In this document: positions 45,543 to 54,487 of the stretch, piece after piece
Numbering within the stretch: the first letter of the stretch is position 1
How the letters are laid out: each line of letters opens with the position of its first letter
Source: Marivita sp051251565
GTDB taxonomy: Bacteria > Pseudomonadota > Alphaproteobacteria > Rhodobacterales > Rhodobacteraceae
Reading direction: 5' to 3'
DNA length: 64,000 nucleotides
NCBI RefSeq assembly: GCF_051251565.1
Contig: NZ_JBPOFB010000005.1
Coordinates: 62,001 to 126,000, forward strand
The notes under the pieces: model-generated
Database searches by the model: none
What the model was told of the DNA's origin: nothing
The model's input: the letters and a program-made list of their open reading frames with translations, nothing else
Translations under genes and position numbers: made by a program

Positions 45543-46213
45543 TCCGGGCGGCTCTTGCCCTGATTTGCCTGCCAGCGCTGGCGCAGGCCGATCTGTGGCC
45601 CGTTCCCTTTGATGCCCTGCGCCAGCAGCCCCATTTGATCGAGAGTTTCGACAGCCTGCCTGCCACGCCGGAACCCGGCATCCAGATAGATCAGCACTGG
45701 CGCGCAATGGGTCTGTCCCTTGCCGAACATCTTGCAGGTCAGGACAGCATTGACACTGGCACAGGCTTCGACAGCCTGACGGGCCTGCCCAGCGCGCCAC
45801 TGCGCGTCCAGCCCGGTTTGCCCAAGCACAACCTCAGCATTGCCGCGCATGTCGGGTTCGGCTCCAACGCGCTGTTCCCCGTTGGCCCCAAGGGCATTGC
45901 CCATGCAGAGGGGCGCGGTGAAGGCAGCGTTGCGCTGGTCTTTGACGACCCCCAATTCGCCATTGGGCTTAAGCTGCATGCCGAATATCCAGACCCGCTG
46001 GGCCAACGCCCGCCACCGGGCACAGCCACGCTCACCTTCTATGCCGCTGACGCCCGACCCATCGCGCGCGTGACCCTGTCGCTTGACCACGGCGTCCAGC
46101 CCGTTGCATGGCGCAGCGGCACAGGGATTGCCGCGATCACAATCGAAAACACCGATCCGGGTGGTATCGCGCTGGATGATATTCTCTATGCCGTCGTGGA
46201 CCTTGCGGGATGA
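45539..46213 (+). CDS. Exported protein of unknown function, 224 aa
   Basis: Starts at an ATGA overlapping the rlmJ stop, so it is translationally coupled. A signal peptide (MIRAALALICLPALAQA) is followed by a beta-rich mature protein without cysteines. The end, TGIAAITIENTDPGGIALDDILYAVV, resembles the closing strand of PEP-CTERM-type or jelly-roll domains in which a surface protein reports 'fire/ice' features. No sorting signal is seen. Not recognised. Confidence 0.7.
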   Translation: MIRAALALICLPALAQADLWPVPFDALRQQPHLIESFDSLPATPEPGIQIDQHWRAMGLSLAEHLAGQDSIDTGTGFDSLTGLPSAPLRVQPGLPKHNLSIAAHVGFGSNALFPVGPKGIAHAEGRGEGSVALVFDDPQFAIGLKLHAEYPDPLGQRPPPGTATLTFYAADARPIARVTLSLDHGVQPVAWRSGTGIAAITIENTDPGGIALDDILYAVVDLAG

Positions 46214-46255
46214 CACCCATTGGCGAACCGCCTCACCCGACATATATCGTGGCTC

Positions 46256-46696
46256 ATGTTTGCAGATTTCCTCAAGCGGCTCACCGCACCCGACCCCGCC
46301 CCCTTGCCCGATGCTGATGCACGGCTTGCCCTGACAGCCCTACTGGTTCGGGTCGCCCGCACCGATGGCGATTATGACGAGAGCGAAAAAGCGCGCATCG
46401 ACCGGATCGCCGCCAGCCGCTATGGCCTGTCGCCGTTTGAAGCGTCCAAGCTGCGCGGCGATGCTGAAACGCTCGAATCCGAGGCACCGGATACGGTTCG
46501 CTTCACCGGCGCGATCAAGGACGCGGTGCCGTACGACGACCGCATCGGCGTGATTGAAGCGCTGTGGGAGGTCGTGCTGGCCGATGGTGTGCGCGATGAG
46601 CACGAAGACGCGCTGTTGCGGCTGGTGTCCAAATTGCTGGGCATCAATGACCGCGACTCAGCGCTTGCCCGTCAGCGTGTGGACACGCGCAGATGA
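46256..46696 (+). CDS. TerB-like domain protein
   Basis: A 146-residue all-helical protein with the TerB/COG4103 pattern: RLALTALLVRVARTDGDYDESEKARID in the first half and EALWEVVLADGVRDEHEDALL in the second, each with an Asp/Glu cluster that in TerB binds metal. The name recalls tellurite resistance, but solitary proteins like this have no proven role. ATG at 46256 is preferred to the TTG at 46220, which would add an unrelated N terminus. It overlaps the next gene by four bases. Confidence 0.82.
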   Translation: MFADFLKRLTAPDPAPLPDADARLALTALLVRVARTDGDYDESEKARIDRIAASRYGLSPFEASKLRGDAETLESEAPDTVRFTGAIKDAVPYDDRIGVIEALWEVVLADGVRDEHEDALLRLVSKLLGINDRDSALARQRVDTRR

Positions 46697-47430
46697 TCGC
46701 CAGCCTGCCGATGTATTGGCGGGTGGAAAATGCCGATCTCTGGCGCGCCTTCTGGGCGGTGGTGCAGGACTGTGCCGTCCGCGAAGGCGTGACCCTGCCT
46801 GACCTGACACCGCCCGACGCCCTGCCCACCGACTGGTATGACCATTGGCTAAACCCCGACCTGGCCCTGTCGATGACCTGCGGGTTGCCGTTTCGCACTG
46901 CGCTGAAAGGCAAGGTGCAATACATTGGCACGCTGGATTTTGACCTTGGCACAGCCCCTGGCCACTACCAGTCCCAGGTCATCACCCGCCCTGGCCTCAC
47001 AGGCCCTGCCCACAGGCTTGCCTATAACAGCTCCGACAGTCAGTCGGGATGGGCGGCCGCGCAAGAGTTGACTGATCTGCGCTTGATCACCGACTTCATT
47101 CCAACCGGCGGACATGCAGCATCCTTGGCCGCGGTTGCAAACGGACACGCAGACATCGCCTGCATTGATGCGGTGACATGGCGGCTCTTGCAACGGGACG
47201 ATCCCAACGCGGCCAAGGTGGCACCGGCAAGCCAAACCAAACCAACACCCGGCCTGCCGCTGATTGCCGCCCAAGGCGCTGACCCGGCTCCATTGCGCGC
47301 CGCTCTTGGTGCTGCAACCTCAGCCTTTTCACCGGACACTCCGGACGCCATGGGCGGCACTCTGACGTTCTGCGTGTTGGATGAACATCTCTACCACGCC
47401 CAGCCCATTCCCGCGCCACCACCCGCCTGA
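46693..47430 (+). CDS. PhnD/SsuA-like substrate-binding protein without signal peptide
   Basis: A 245-residue protein similar to the phosphonate-type periplasmic-binding fold (TCGLPFRTAL, YNSSDSQSGWAA, GGHAASLAAVANGHADIACIDAVTW). It begins MIASLPMYWRVENADLW with no export signal, so it appears cytoplasmic, unlike transport PhnD proteins. Translation is coupled to the TerB-like gene by ATGA. No permease or ATPase of the phosphonate class is nearby. A ligand sensor or enzyme role is possible but not shown. Confidence 0.82.
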   Translation: MIASLPMYWRVENADLWRAFWAVVQDCAVREGVTLPDLTPPDALPTDWYDHWLNPDLALSMTCGLPFRTALKGKVQYIGTLDFDLGTAPGHYQSQVITRPGLTGPAHRLAYNSSDSQSGWAAAQELTDLRLITDFIPTGGHAASLAAVANGHADIACIDAVTWRLLQRDDPNAAKVAPASQTKPTPGLPLIAAQGADPAPLRAALGAATSAFSPDTPDAMGGTLTFCVLDEHLYHAQPIPAPPPA

Positions 47431-47542
47431 CGCCGGGTCATACGCCGCAATCGGCGCGGAACTGCCGATTTCGCCATTGCATCATGACAGAGTTTGGCTG
47501 CATCTTGCCATCCATCCTTGATCAACGCCGTCAGGCCCTCCT

Positions 47543-48316
47543 GTGACAGACAAACCCGTTCTTCAAATTCGCAACCTGCACAAGCAGTACGGGAGCCTTG
47601 AGGTCATCAAGGGGGTCGATATCACCGCGCATCGCGGCGACGTGGTGTCGCTGATCGGATCGTCCGGGTCCGGCAAATCCACCATCCTGCGTTGTGCCAA
47701 TCTGCTTGAAGACAGCCAGCAGGGCGAGATCCTGTTCAAAGGCGAAGCGGTACACTGGAAGGGCAGCGGTCTGCGGCGCCATCCTGCCGACCCAAGCCAA
47801 GTGCTGCGCATCCGCACGAACCTGTCGATGGTGTTCCAGCAATTCAACCTTTGGGCCCATATGACGATCCTGCAAAACGTCATGGAAGCCCCCGTGACCG
47901 TCTTGGGCCGCGACCGGGCCGAGGTCGAACAGGCGGCGCGCGGCTATCTCGACAAGGTGGGCATCGGCGACAAGTGCGATGCGTTTCCCGCCCAGCTTTC
48001 GGGCGGCCAGCAACAGCGCGCCGCGATTGCGCGTGCACTCTGCATGGAGCCAGAGGCGCTTTTGTTCGACGAACCCACCTCGGCGCTGGATCCGGAGCTG
48101 GAACAAGAGGTGGTCAAGGTCATCAAGGACCTGGCCGCTGAAGGCCGGACCATGCTGATCGTCACCCATGATATGAGAATGGCCCGCGACGTGAGCAATC
48201 ACGTGGTGTTCCTGCACCAGGGCCTTGTCGAAGAAGAAGGGACGCCGGACAAAGTGTTCGGAGCCCCAAAATCAGAACGGCTTCGGGGGTTTTTATCCTT
48301 CACGATGGCCGACTAA
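47543..48316 (+). CDS. ABC transporter ATP-binding protein, polar amino-acid/amine type
   Basis: A 257-residue HisP/GlnQ-like ATPase with a GTG start. It has Walker A GSSGSGKST (39-47), signature LSGGQQQR (near 153), Walker B ALLFDEPTSALD (near 172) and H-loop IVTHDM (near 210). It opens a six-gene transporter/catabolic row on one strand ending at 55849. A 26-base gap leads to the binding protein. The two permeases after it indicate an importer of HisQ/HisM architecture. Confidence 0.93.
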   Translation: MTDKPVLQIRNLHKQYGSLEVIKGVDITAHRGDVVSLIGSSGSGKSTILRCANLLEDSQQGEILFKGEAVHWKGSGLRRHPADPSQVLRIRTNLSMVFQQFNLWAHMTILQNVMEAPVTVLGRDRAEVEQAARGYLDKVGIGDKCDAFPAQLSGGQQQRAAIARALCMEPEALLFDEPTSALDPELEQEVVKVIKDLAAEGRTMLIVTHDMRMARDVSNHVVFLHQGLVEEEGTPDKVFGAPKSERLRGFLSFTMAD

Positions 48317-48342
48317 CCACTAAGAAACCGGGAGTAACACAC

Positions 48343-49071
48343 ATGAAAACGATCATCCTTGGCACAGCCGCGCTTGCAATGACGGCCTCGATGGCCTTCG
48401 CAGACGGCCACTCCGTTGTCCGCATGGGCACCGAAGGCGCCTACCCTCCGTATAACTTCATCAATGACGCAGGCGACGTTGACGGGTTCGAACGCGAACT
48501 GGGCGATGAACTGTGCCTGCGCGCCGAACTGACCTGCGAATGGGTCACCAACGAATGGGACAGCATCATCCCCAACCTCGTGGCCGGCAACTACGACACC
48601 ATCATCGCCGGCATGTCGATCACAGCCGAGCGCGACGAAGTCATCGACTTCACCGCCAACTACACCCAGCCCGATCCGTCCGCCTATCTTGCGCTTGACG
48701 GGGCGGATGTGGATTTCGCCGGTGGCGTGATCGCAGCGCAGGCAGGCACCATTCAGGCCTCCCACATTGCGTCCTCGGGTGCGACACTGGTTGAATTCGC
48801 AACACCGGACGAAACCATCGCCGCCGTGCGCAGCGGTGAGGCCGACGCAGTTCTGGCCGACAAAGCCTACCTTGCGCCGATTGCCGAAGAAAACGCTGAC
48901 GTCGCGATCGTCGGCGAAGACGTCCTGCTTGGCGGCGGCATCGGCCTTGGCGTCCGCGAAAGCGACACCGAACTGCGCGACAAGTTCACAGCTGCCATCG
49001 AATCGATGAAGGCAGACGGCTCGCTCAACGTGCTGATCGAAAAGTGGCTGCCCGGCTCGGCCACGTTCTAA
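48343..49071 (+). CDS. ABC transporter substrate-binding protein (SBP_bac_3)
   Basis: A 242-residue periplasmic binding protein with signal peptide MKTIILGTAALAMTASMAFADG. The mature protein has the SBP_bac_3 pattern: VRMGTEGAYPPYNFINDAGDVDGFE, then DSIIPNLVAGNYDTIIAGMSITAER. Acidic pocket residues (for example in EGAYPP and the DE motifs) would suit amines or basic amino acids such as ornithine/arginine, but ligand cannot be fixed. SD-like GGGAG precedes the ATG. Confidence 0.92.
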   Translation: MKTIILGTAALAMTASMAFADGHSVVRMGTEGAYPPYNFINDAGDVDGFERELGDELCLRAELTCEWVTNEWDSIIPNLVAGNYDTIIAGMSITAERDEVIDFTANYTQPDPSAYLALDGADVDFAGGVIAAQAGTIQASHIASSGATLVEFATPDETIAAVRSGEADAVLADKAYLAPIAEENADVAIVGEDVLLGGGIGLGVRESDTELRDKFTAAIESMKADGSLNVLIEKWLPGSATF

Positions 49072-49230
49072 AGCCAAACCAATGAGGGGGGCGGTGCGCT
49101 GCCCCCTTCATCTTGCCAGATAAACTCACCCCCACCTCCCCAGAGGCGCGCCATCTTCAGCTTTTGCACAGATCCAGACACGCTTGGCACTTTTCAGTGG
49201 TTTGCATGTTACCTGACGACCGGCAAACAT

Positions 49231-50034
49231 ATGGGCCTGTACTGGTCCTTTGGCACGGTCTTGCTTCTGCTGGCCATAACTGCACCCATCGCACTGGCCT
49301 TCGGCTTTGGCGGCGCGTCTGCCGCGCGATCAAAGATCGCGCCAGTCCGCTGGGTCGGCAAAGGTTATATCGCCATCGTGCGGGGTGTGCCCGACATCGC
49401 GTTTTTCCTGTTCTTCGTGCTCGCGCTCGACATCTTTTTCGAATGGCTGCGGCACGAATGGAAATGTCCTGACTGGACCGACACCATTTGGCAAGGCAAT
49501 GATTTTGTCGTCTGCGACATCGCCAAACTGCCGATGAACAATGCTCCGCAATGGGTGCATGAAAGTTATGGATTCTTCCTTGCCGTGCTGACCTTCGCCA
49601 TCGTATTCGGCGCGTTCGCGGCCAATGTTCTTTACGGCGCGATGCGCGCGGTGCCCCATACTCAGTTGGAAACCGCCGAGGCCTACGGCATGTCGCGCCG
49701 TCAGGTCTATTGGCGTATCCTTGTGCCGCAGATGTGGGTCTTTGCCCTGCCCGGCCTGTCGAACCTCTGGCTGGTGCTGATCAAGGCGACGCCGCTGTTG
49801 TTCCTCTTGGGCGTCGAAGACATCGTCTATTGGGCACGCGAACTGGGGGGTGCCAAGACGCCCCGCTTTACCGATTATCCGCATGGCGACTGGCGCGTCT
49901 GGTATTTCTTGTTCTTGCTGGTCTTCTACCTTGCCTTCACCCGCGTGTCTGAAATCGTGCTCGACAAGCTGATGCTCAAACTCACCCACGGGCAGGCCAC
50001 CATGGGCGGCGAAGCGCAAAGGAAGGCAACATGA
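49231..50034 (+). CDS. ABC transporter permease (HisQ/HisM type), start uncertain
   Basis: A 267-residue inner-membrane permease with about five hydrophobic helices and the EAA-loop region ETAEAYGMSRRQVYWRILVPQ near 145. The first ATG at 49231 lies within what looks like continuing coding sequence: in-frame codons back to 49153 read IFSFCTDPDTLGTFQWFACY, and an AGAGG box precedes an ATC codon there. No ATG, GTG or TTG exists in that stretch. See findings. Overlaps a 32-codon frame at its stop. Confidence 0.88.
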   Translation: MGLYWSFGTVLLLLAITAPIALAFGFGGASAARSKIAPVRWVGKGYIAIVRGVPDIAFFLFFVLALDIFFEWLRHEWKCPDWTDTIWQGNDFVVCDIAKLPMNNAPQWVHESYGFFLAVLTFAIVFGAFAANVLYGAMRAVPHTQLETAEAYGMSRRQVYWRILVPQMWVFALPGLSNLWLVLIKATPLLFLLGVEDIVYWARELGGAKTPRFTDYPHGDWRVWYFLFLLVFYLAFTRVSEIVLDKLMLKLTHGQATMGGEAQRKAT

Positions 50035-50125
50035 CCCCTCTGTTGCCGCCACGCCATCGGTGCCAGCACGCGCCCAATTCCAAGGCACGGCTCGCGGCGC
50101 GGTGCCTTTTTCGGAAGCTCGGCGC

Positions 50126-50932
50126 ATGAGCTGCTGGGACACCATCGCCGATTACGGCCTGCGCTCTATCGGTATCGGCGAACGGCTACTGCCGCGCGAA
50201 GACTTTACGCTTTGCCAACAGGTGACGCTGATCGGCTCTGGGATGATCTGGAACGTCTATTTCGGCGTGATCGCGCTGTCGGCTGGGTTCTTCCTTGCCA
50301 CCGCTGTGGCCTTGGGCAAGGCCTCAAACGTCTGGGCGATCCGCAAGGCCAGCGCGTGGTTCATCTTTCTGTTCCGGGGATCACCCCTGTTTATCCAGTT
50401 CTTCTTTGCCTATTTCCTCTTCCTCGCACTCAAACCCGTCTCGCCAATCTTTGATCCGTTCACCGCGGCATGGCTGGGCGCGCTCATCGTGTTGTTCCTG
50501 AACACCGCCGCCTATTCCGGGGAAATCTTCTACGGTGCGCTTCAATCGGTCCCGCGCGGCGATATCGAGGCCGCAGACGCTTATGGCATGACCGGCTGGG
50601 CGCGGTTCAAACGGGTGACATGGCCCACCATGCTGCGCCTTGCATGGCCCGCCTACACCAACGAGGCGATCTTTCTCTTTCACGCCACGACACTGGTGTA
50701 TTTCTCGGGCTTCCCAGCATGGCAGCAACGCGGTGATGCGCTGTATTATGCAAATTACTTCGCCGACAAGACCTTCAACCCGTTTGTGCCCTACCCGATC
50801 CTTGCGGGATATTTCATCCTTCTGACGCTGGTCATCATCAGCATCTTTGGGTTGATCAACCGCCGCCTGAACCGCCACCTACCGCAAGAGGCCCGCGCCC
50901 GCATGAAGCTCAAGCTGAACGTGATCCGGTGA
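50126..50932 (+). CDS. ABC transporter permease (HisM type)
   Basis: A 268-residue inner-membrane permease, partner of the preceding one, with helices near 40-60, 70-100, 108-130 and 220-250 and the EAA-like loop near 150 (GDIEAADAYGMTGWARFKRVTWP). ATG at 50126 has GGAAG eight bases ahead. A GTG at 50060 would add 22 plausible residues (PARAQFQGTARGAVPFSEARR), so the true start could be earlier. Together with the ATPase and binding protein it completes the importer. Confidence 0.9.
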   Translation: MSCWDTIADYGLRSIGIGERLLPREDFTLCQQVTLIGSGMIWNVYFGVIALSAGFFLATAVALGKASNVWAIRKASAWFIFLFRGSPLFIQFFFAYFLFLALKPVSPIFDPFTAAWLGALIVLFLNTAAYSGEIFYGALQSVPRGDIEAADAYGMTGWARFKRVTWPTMLRLAWPAYTNEAIFLFHATTLVYFSGFPAWQQRGDALYYANYFADKTFNPFVPYPILAGYFILLTLVIISIFGLINRRLNRHLPQEARARMKLKLNVIR

Positions 50933-50946
50933 TTTCTCTTGCTAAC

Positions 50947-50984
50947 TCGGGGTCTCCCCGACTATCCATAAATTTGATCAAATT
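50947..50984. promoter_or_regulatory. Hairpin and AATTTGATCAAATT palindrome before the first ligase gene
   Basis: TCGGGG-TCT-CCCCGA (50947-50961) is followed by a perfect 14-base palindrome AATTTGATCAAATT (50971-50984), 19 bases ahead of ATG 51003. The hairpin has no T-run. It may attenuate read-through or the palindrome may bind a regulator; neither is known. Confidence 0.5.
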
Positions 50985-51002
50985 ATTGAAAACGGCGTAA
51001 AA

Positions 51003-52349
51003 ATGGACACCCATATTCGCAACTGGCTCCGCAAGAATCCGCAGGTGCGCACCATCCGCGTGGCCGCCTCTGACCTGAACGGTCAGGCGCGCGGCAAACG
51101 GGTGCCCGTGCGCTTTGCCGACAAGATACTGGATGGCGGCACGCGCTTTCCGCTTTCGGTGCTCAACCTCGACATCTGGGGCGAAGACATCGACAACAGC
51201 CCGCTGGTCTTTGAGGCAGGCGACGCCGATGGTGTACTGATGCCCACCGATCGCGGCTTTGTGCCAATGCCATGGCTTGAGGCCCCAAGCGCGCTTTTGC
51301 CGCTGTGGATGTTCCGCGAAACAGGTGAGCCCTACGAAGGCGATCCGCGACAGGCGCTCAACACCGTGGTAAAGCGCTACAAGGCACGCGGCCTGACGCC
51401 CGTTGTGGCGATGGAGCTGGAATTCTTCCTGATTGACGACAGCACCCGAAACCTGCAAGTCCCCGCCTCCCCACGGTCCGGCAAGCGCCGCAAGGCAGGG
51501 GAGATCCTGTCCATTCGCCTGATCGACCAGTTCGATCGTTTCTTCACCGATCTGTATGACGCCTGCGAGGCGATGGACATTCCCGCTGACACGGTGATCT
51601 CAGAGGCCGGTCTGGGACAGTTCGAGATGAACCTGATGCATTGTGACGACGCCCTGCGCGCCGCCGATGATGCGTGGCTGTTCAAGATGCTAGTCAAAGG
51701 CCTTGCCCGCCGCCACGGCTTTGCCGCGTCCTTTATGGCCAAACCCTATCCGGATTACGCGGGTTCCGGCATGCACACGCATTTCTCGGTGCTGGACAAC
51801 GACGGCAACAATGTCTTTGACGATGGCGGCCCCAAGGGCACCGATATGCTGCATCACGGCATCGCGGGATGCCTGAACGGCATGTATGACAGCACGCTGC
51901 TGTTTGCACCGCATATGAACAGCTATGACCGGCTGGTCCCCGAAGCGCACGCGCCCACCGGCATCGCATGGGCCTATGAAAACCGCACCGCCGCAATCCG
52001 CGTCCCCTCGGGCAGTCCCGCAGCACGGCGCATCGAACACCGCGTGGCGGGTGGAGACGTGAACCCCTACCTGACGCTGGCTGCTATCCTTGGCGCGGCT
52101 CTGACCGGGATCGAAGACGGCAAAGCGCCGCCCGATCCGGTCAAGGGCAACGCCTATGCACTTGATTTGCCACAGGTTCCCAATGACTGGACCGGCGCCA
52201 TCACCGCATTTGAAAACAGCACCGTCATGCCCCACATCTTCCACGATGAGCTGATCCGTAATCTTGTCCTGACCAAAAAACAGGAACGGCATTACATGGA
52301 AGAACTCACCCCCTCCGAACGGGTGGAAATTTACCTTGATACGGTCTGA
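51003..52349 (+). CDS. Glutamine-synthetase-family ligase (PuuA-like, first copy)
   Basis: A 448-residue type I GS-family enzyme. Metal/glutamate motifs are present: VVAMELEFFLID (near 130), VISEAGLGQFEMNLMH (near 197), GSGMHTHFSVLD (near 254) and ENRTAAIRVPSGSPAARRIEHR (near 325). Short family members of this layout couple glutamate to an amine (gamma-glutamylputrescine synthetase and relatives). Its place behind an amine-type importer and before an amidotransferase, a second ligase and an FAD oxidase supports amine catabolism. Exact amine unknown. Confidence 0.9.
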   Translation: MDTHIRNWLRKNPQVRTIRVAASDLNGQARGKRVPVRFADKILDGGTRFPLSVLNLDIWGEDIDNSPLVFEAGDADGVLMPTDRGFVPMPWLEAPSALLPLWMFRETGEPYEGDPRQALNTVVKRYKARGLTPVVAMELEFFLIDDSTRNLQVPASPRSGKRRKAGEILSIRLIDQFDRFFTDLYDACEAMDIPADTVISEAGLGQFEMNLMHCDDALRAADDAWLFKMLVKGLARRHGFAASFMAKPYPDYAGSGMHTHFSVLDNDGNNVFDDGGPKGTDMLHHGIAGCLNGMYDSTLLFAPHMNSYDRLVPEAHAPTGIAWAYENRTAAIRVPSGSPAARRIEHRVAGGDVNPYLTLAAILGAALTGIEDGKAPPDPVKGNAYALDLPQVPNDWTGAITAFENSTVMPHIFHDELIRNLVLTKKQERHYMEELTPSERVEIYLDTV

Positions 52350-52411
52350 CGCGCATCTTGCCCGAAACCGGGCAAACGCATAGCTTAGGCTCACAAACAC
52401 CTTGGTGCTTC

Positions 52412-53095
52412 ATGAAAATCGGAATACTGCAAACGGGTCTGGCCCCGGACGAGCTTAAGGGCACGTTCGGAGAATATCCCGGTTTCTTCGAACGCCTGCT
52501 GGCAGGCAAAAATTTCACCTTCCAAAGCTGGAGCGTTGTTGAAAACGTCTTTCCGGACGGACCAACGGACGCCGATGGCTGGCTGATCACCGGGTCGAAG
52601 CACGGCGCTTACGAAGATCATCCGTGGATACTCCCGCTCGAACAGCTCATCCGCAATATCGTAGCCGCAGATCGCCCCCTGATCGGCGTGTGTTTTGGCC
52701 ACCAGATCATCGCACAGGCACTTGGTGGCACAGTCGAGAAATTCGACGGTGGTTGGGTTGTCGGCCAGCAAAGCTATGATTTCGGCGGCGAGAGCCTGAC
52801 GATCAACGCGTGGCATCAGGATCAGGTGATCCGCGCGCCCGAAGGGGCCGAGGTGTTGGCCTCAAGCCCGTATTGCGCCAATGCCGCATTGCTGTATCCG
52901 GGCAAAGCCTACACCGTACAACCCCACCCCGAATATGGCGATGATTTCATCGCTGGTCTGATCGACACCCGCGGCAAGGGCATTGTGCCCGACGTCCTCT
53001 TGCAGGACGCCGCCACCCGCATGGGCGGACCGCTCGACACCAGGCGGATGGCCGACCAATTCGCCCATTTCTTCCGCGAAGGAACGCTTCAATGA
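52412..53095 (+). CDS. Class I glutamine amidotransferase-like hydrolase
   Basis: A 227-residue GATase1 protein, ATG at 52412 chosen so that the N terminus begins MKIGILQTG. The nucleophile is in IGVCFGHQIIAQALGG (near residue 92), and the His/Glu pair in QPHPEYGDDF (near 173). It ends in an ATGA overlap with the second ligase, so the three are one translational unit. In comparable operons such a protein hydrolyses a gamma-glutamyl product (PuuD-like role); that assignment is inferred. Confidence 0.85.
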   Translation: MKIGILQTGLAPDELKGTFGEYPGFFERLLAGKNFTFQSWSVVENVFPDGPTDADGWLITGSKHGAYEDHPWILPLEQLIRNIVAADRPLIGVCFGHQIIAQALGGTVEKFDGGWVVGQQSYDFGGESLTINAWHQDQVIRAPEGAEVLASSPYCANAALLYPGKAYTVQPHPEYGDDFIAGLIDTRGKGIVPDVLLQDAATRMGGPLDTRRMADQFAHFFREGTLQ

Positions 53096-54456
53096 CCGAC
53101 TGGACAGACACCCTCCCCGACTCGGCCCGCGCGTTTCTGGAAGGGCGCAGGCTTGACGAGGTGGAATGCATCATCGCCGACCTACCGGGCATCGCCCGAG
53201 GCAAGGCCGTGCCCGCATCGAAATTTGCGCGGCAGGAATATTTTCACCTGCCGGATTCGATCTTCTTTCAGACCATCACCGGCGATTGGGGCGAAGCCGC
53301 CGATGAAAACGATGGCGGTTTCATCGAACGCGACATGATCCTGAAACCGGATATGAGCACCGCAACAGCCGCCCCCTGGACCGGCGACTGGACGTTGCAG
53401 GTGATCCATGACGCCTATGACCGCAAAGGCAAACCGGTGCCCTACGCGCCGCGCAACGTGCTCAAACGGGTGGTGCAGCTATACCGCGACCAAGGCTGGG
53501 AACCGGTTGTCGCTCCCGAGATGGAGTTCTTCCTGACTGCCCGCAACCTCGATCCGGCCAAGGCAATCGAGCCGATGATCGGCCGCTCGGGCCGCCCTGC
53601 CGCCGCGCGCCAGGCCTATTCCATGACCGCCGTGGACGAATTTGGCCCTGTGATCGACGATATCTATGATTTCGCCGAAGCCCAAGGCTTTGAGATTGAT
53701 GGCATCACCCAAGAAGGCGGCGCGGGCCAGCTCGAGATCAACCTGCGTCACGGCGATCCGGTCAAGCTTGCCGACGAAGTGTTCTACTTCAAGCGCCTGA
53801 TCCGCGAAGCTGCGTTGCGCCACAATTGTTTTGCCACATTCATGGCCAAGCCTATCGAAAACGAACCCGGCAGCGCCATGCATATCCACCATTCGATCAT
53901 CGATATCGAAACCGGGCGCAATCTGTTTAGCGGGCCTCAAGGCGGCGAAACCGACGCGTTTTTCCACTTTATCGGCGGCCTTCAGACCCACACCCCCGCC
54001 GCGATTGCAGTGCTTGCCCCGTACGTCAACAGCTACCGGCGCTATGTCAAAGATCATGCTGCACCGATCAATCTGGAATGGGGCCGCGACAACCGCACCA
54101 CGGGTATCCGCATCCCGTTGTCCGGACCCGACAGCCGCCGGGTCGAGAACCGTCTGGCCGGAATGGATTGCAACCCGTATCTGGGCATCGCAGCCTCACT
54201 GGCCTGCGGCTATCTTGGATTGATGGAAGAATGTCGCCCGTCTAAACAGTTCAAAAGCGATGCCTATGAGGGCGACGGCGATATTCCTCAGGTTCTGGGT
54301 CAGGCACTGCAATTGTTTGAAGCGGCAAAACCGCTTCATGAGGTTTTGGGCCCAGAATTCTGCCGGGTTTATGCAATTGTCAAACACGCTGAATACGAAG
54401 AATTCCTGCAAGTGATCAGCCCCTGGGAACGCGAGCATCTGCTTTTGAACGTCTGA
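53092..54456 (+). CDS. Glutamine-synthetase-family ligase (PuuA-like, second copy)
   Basis: A 454-residue GS-family enzyme with the same catalytic motifs as the first copy: VVAPEMEFFLTA (near 140), ITQEGGAGQLEINLRHG (near 204), GSAMHIHHSI (near 260) and NRTTGIRIPLSGPDSRRVENR (near 340). It differs clearly in sequence from the first copy, so they are not a recent duplication. Two ligases may act on different amines or as a hetero-oligomer. Ends 88 bases before the FAD oxidase gene. Confidence 0.9.
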   Translation: MTDWTDTLPDSARAFLEGRRLDEVECIIADLPGIARGKAVPASKFARQEYFHLPDSIFFQTITGDWGEAADENDGGFIERDMILKPDMSTATAAPWTGDWTLQVIHDAYDRKGKPVPYAPRNVLKRVVQLYRDQGWEPVVAPEMEFFLTARNLDPAKAIEPMIGRSGRPAAARQAYSMTAVDEFGPVIDDIYDFAEAQGFEIDGITQEGGAGQLEINLRHGDPVKLADEVFYFKRLIREAALRHNCFATFMAKPIENEPGSAMHIHHSIIDIETGRNLFSGPQGGETDAFFHFIGGLQTHTPAAIAVLAPYVNSYRRYVKDHAAPINLEWGRDNRTTGIRIPLSGPDSRRVENRLAGMDCNPYLGIAASLACGYLGLMEECRPSKQFKSDAYEGDGDIPQVLGQALQLFEAAKPLHEVLGPEFCRVYAIVKHAEYEEFLQVISPWEREHLLLNV

Positions 54457-54487
54457 GCATAAGCCGGTCGAACCAGATGGGGGGACG

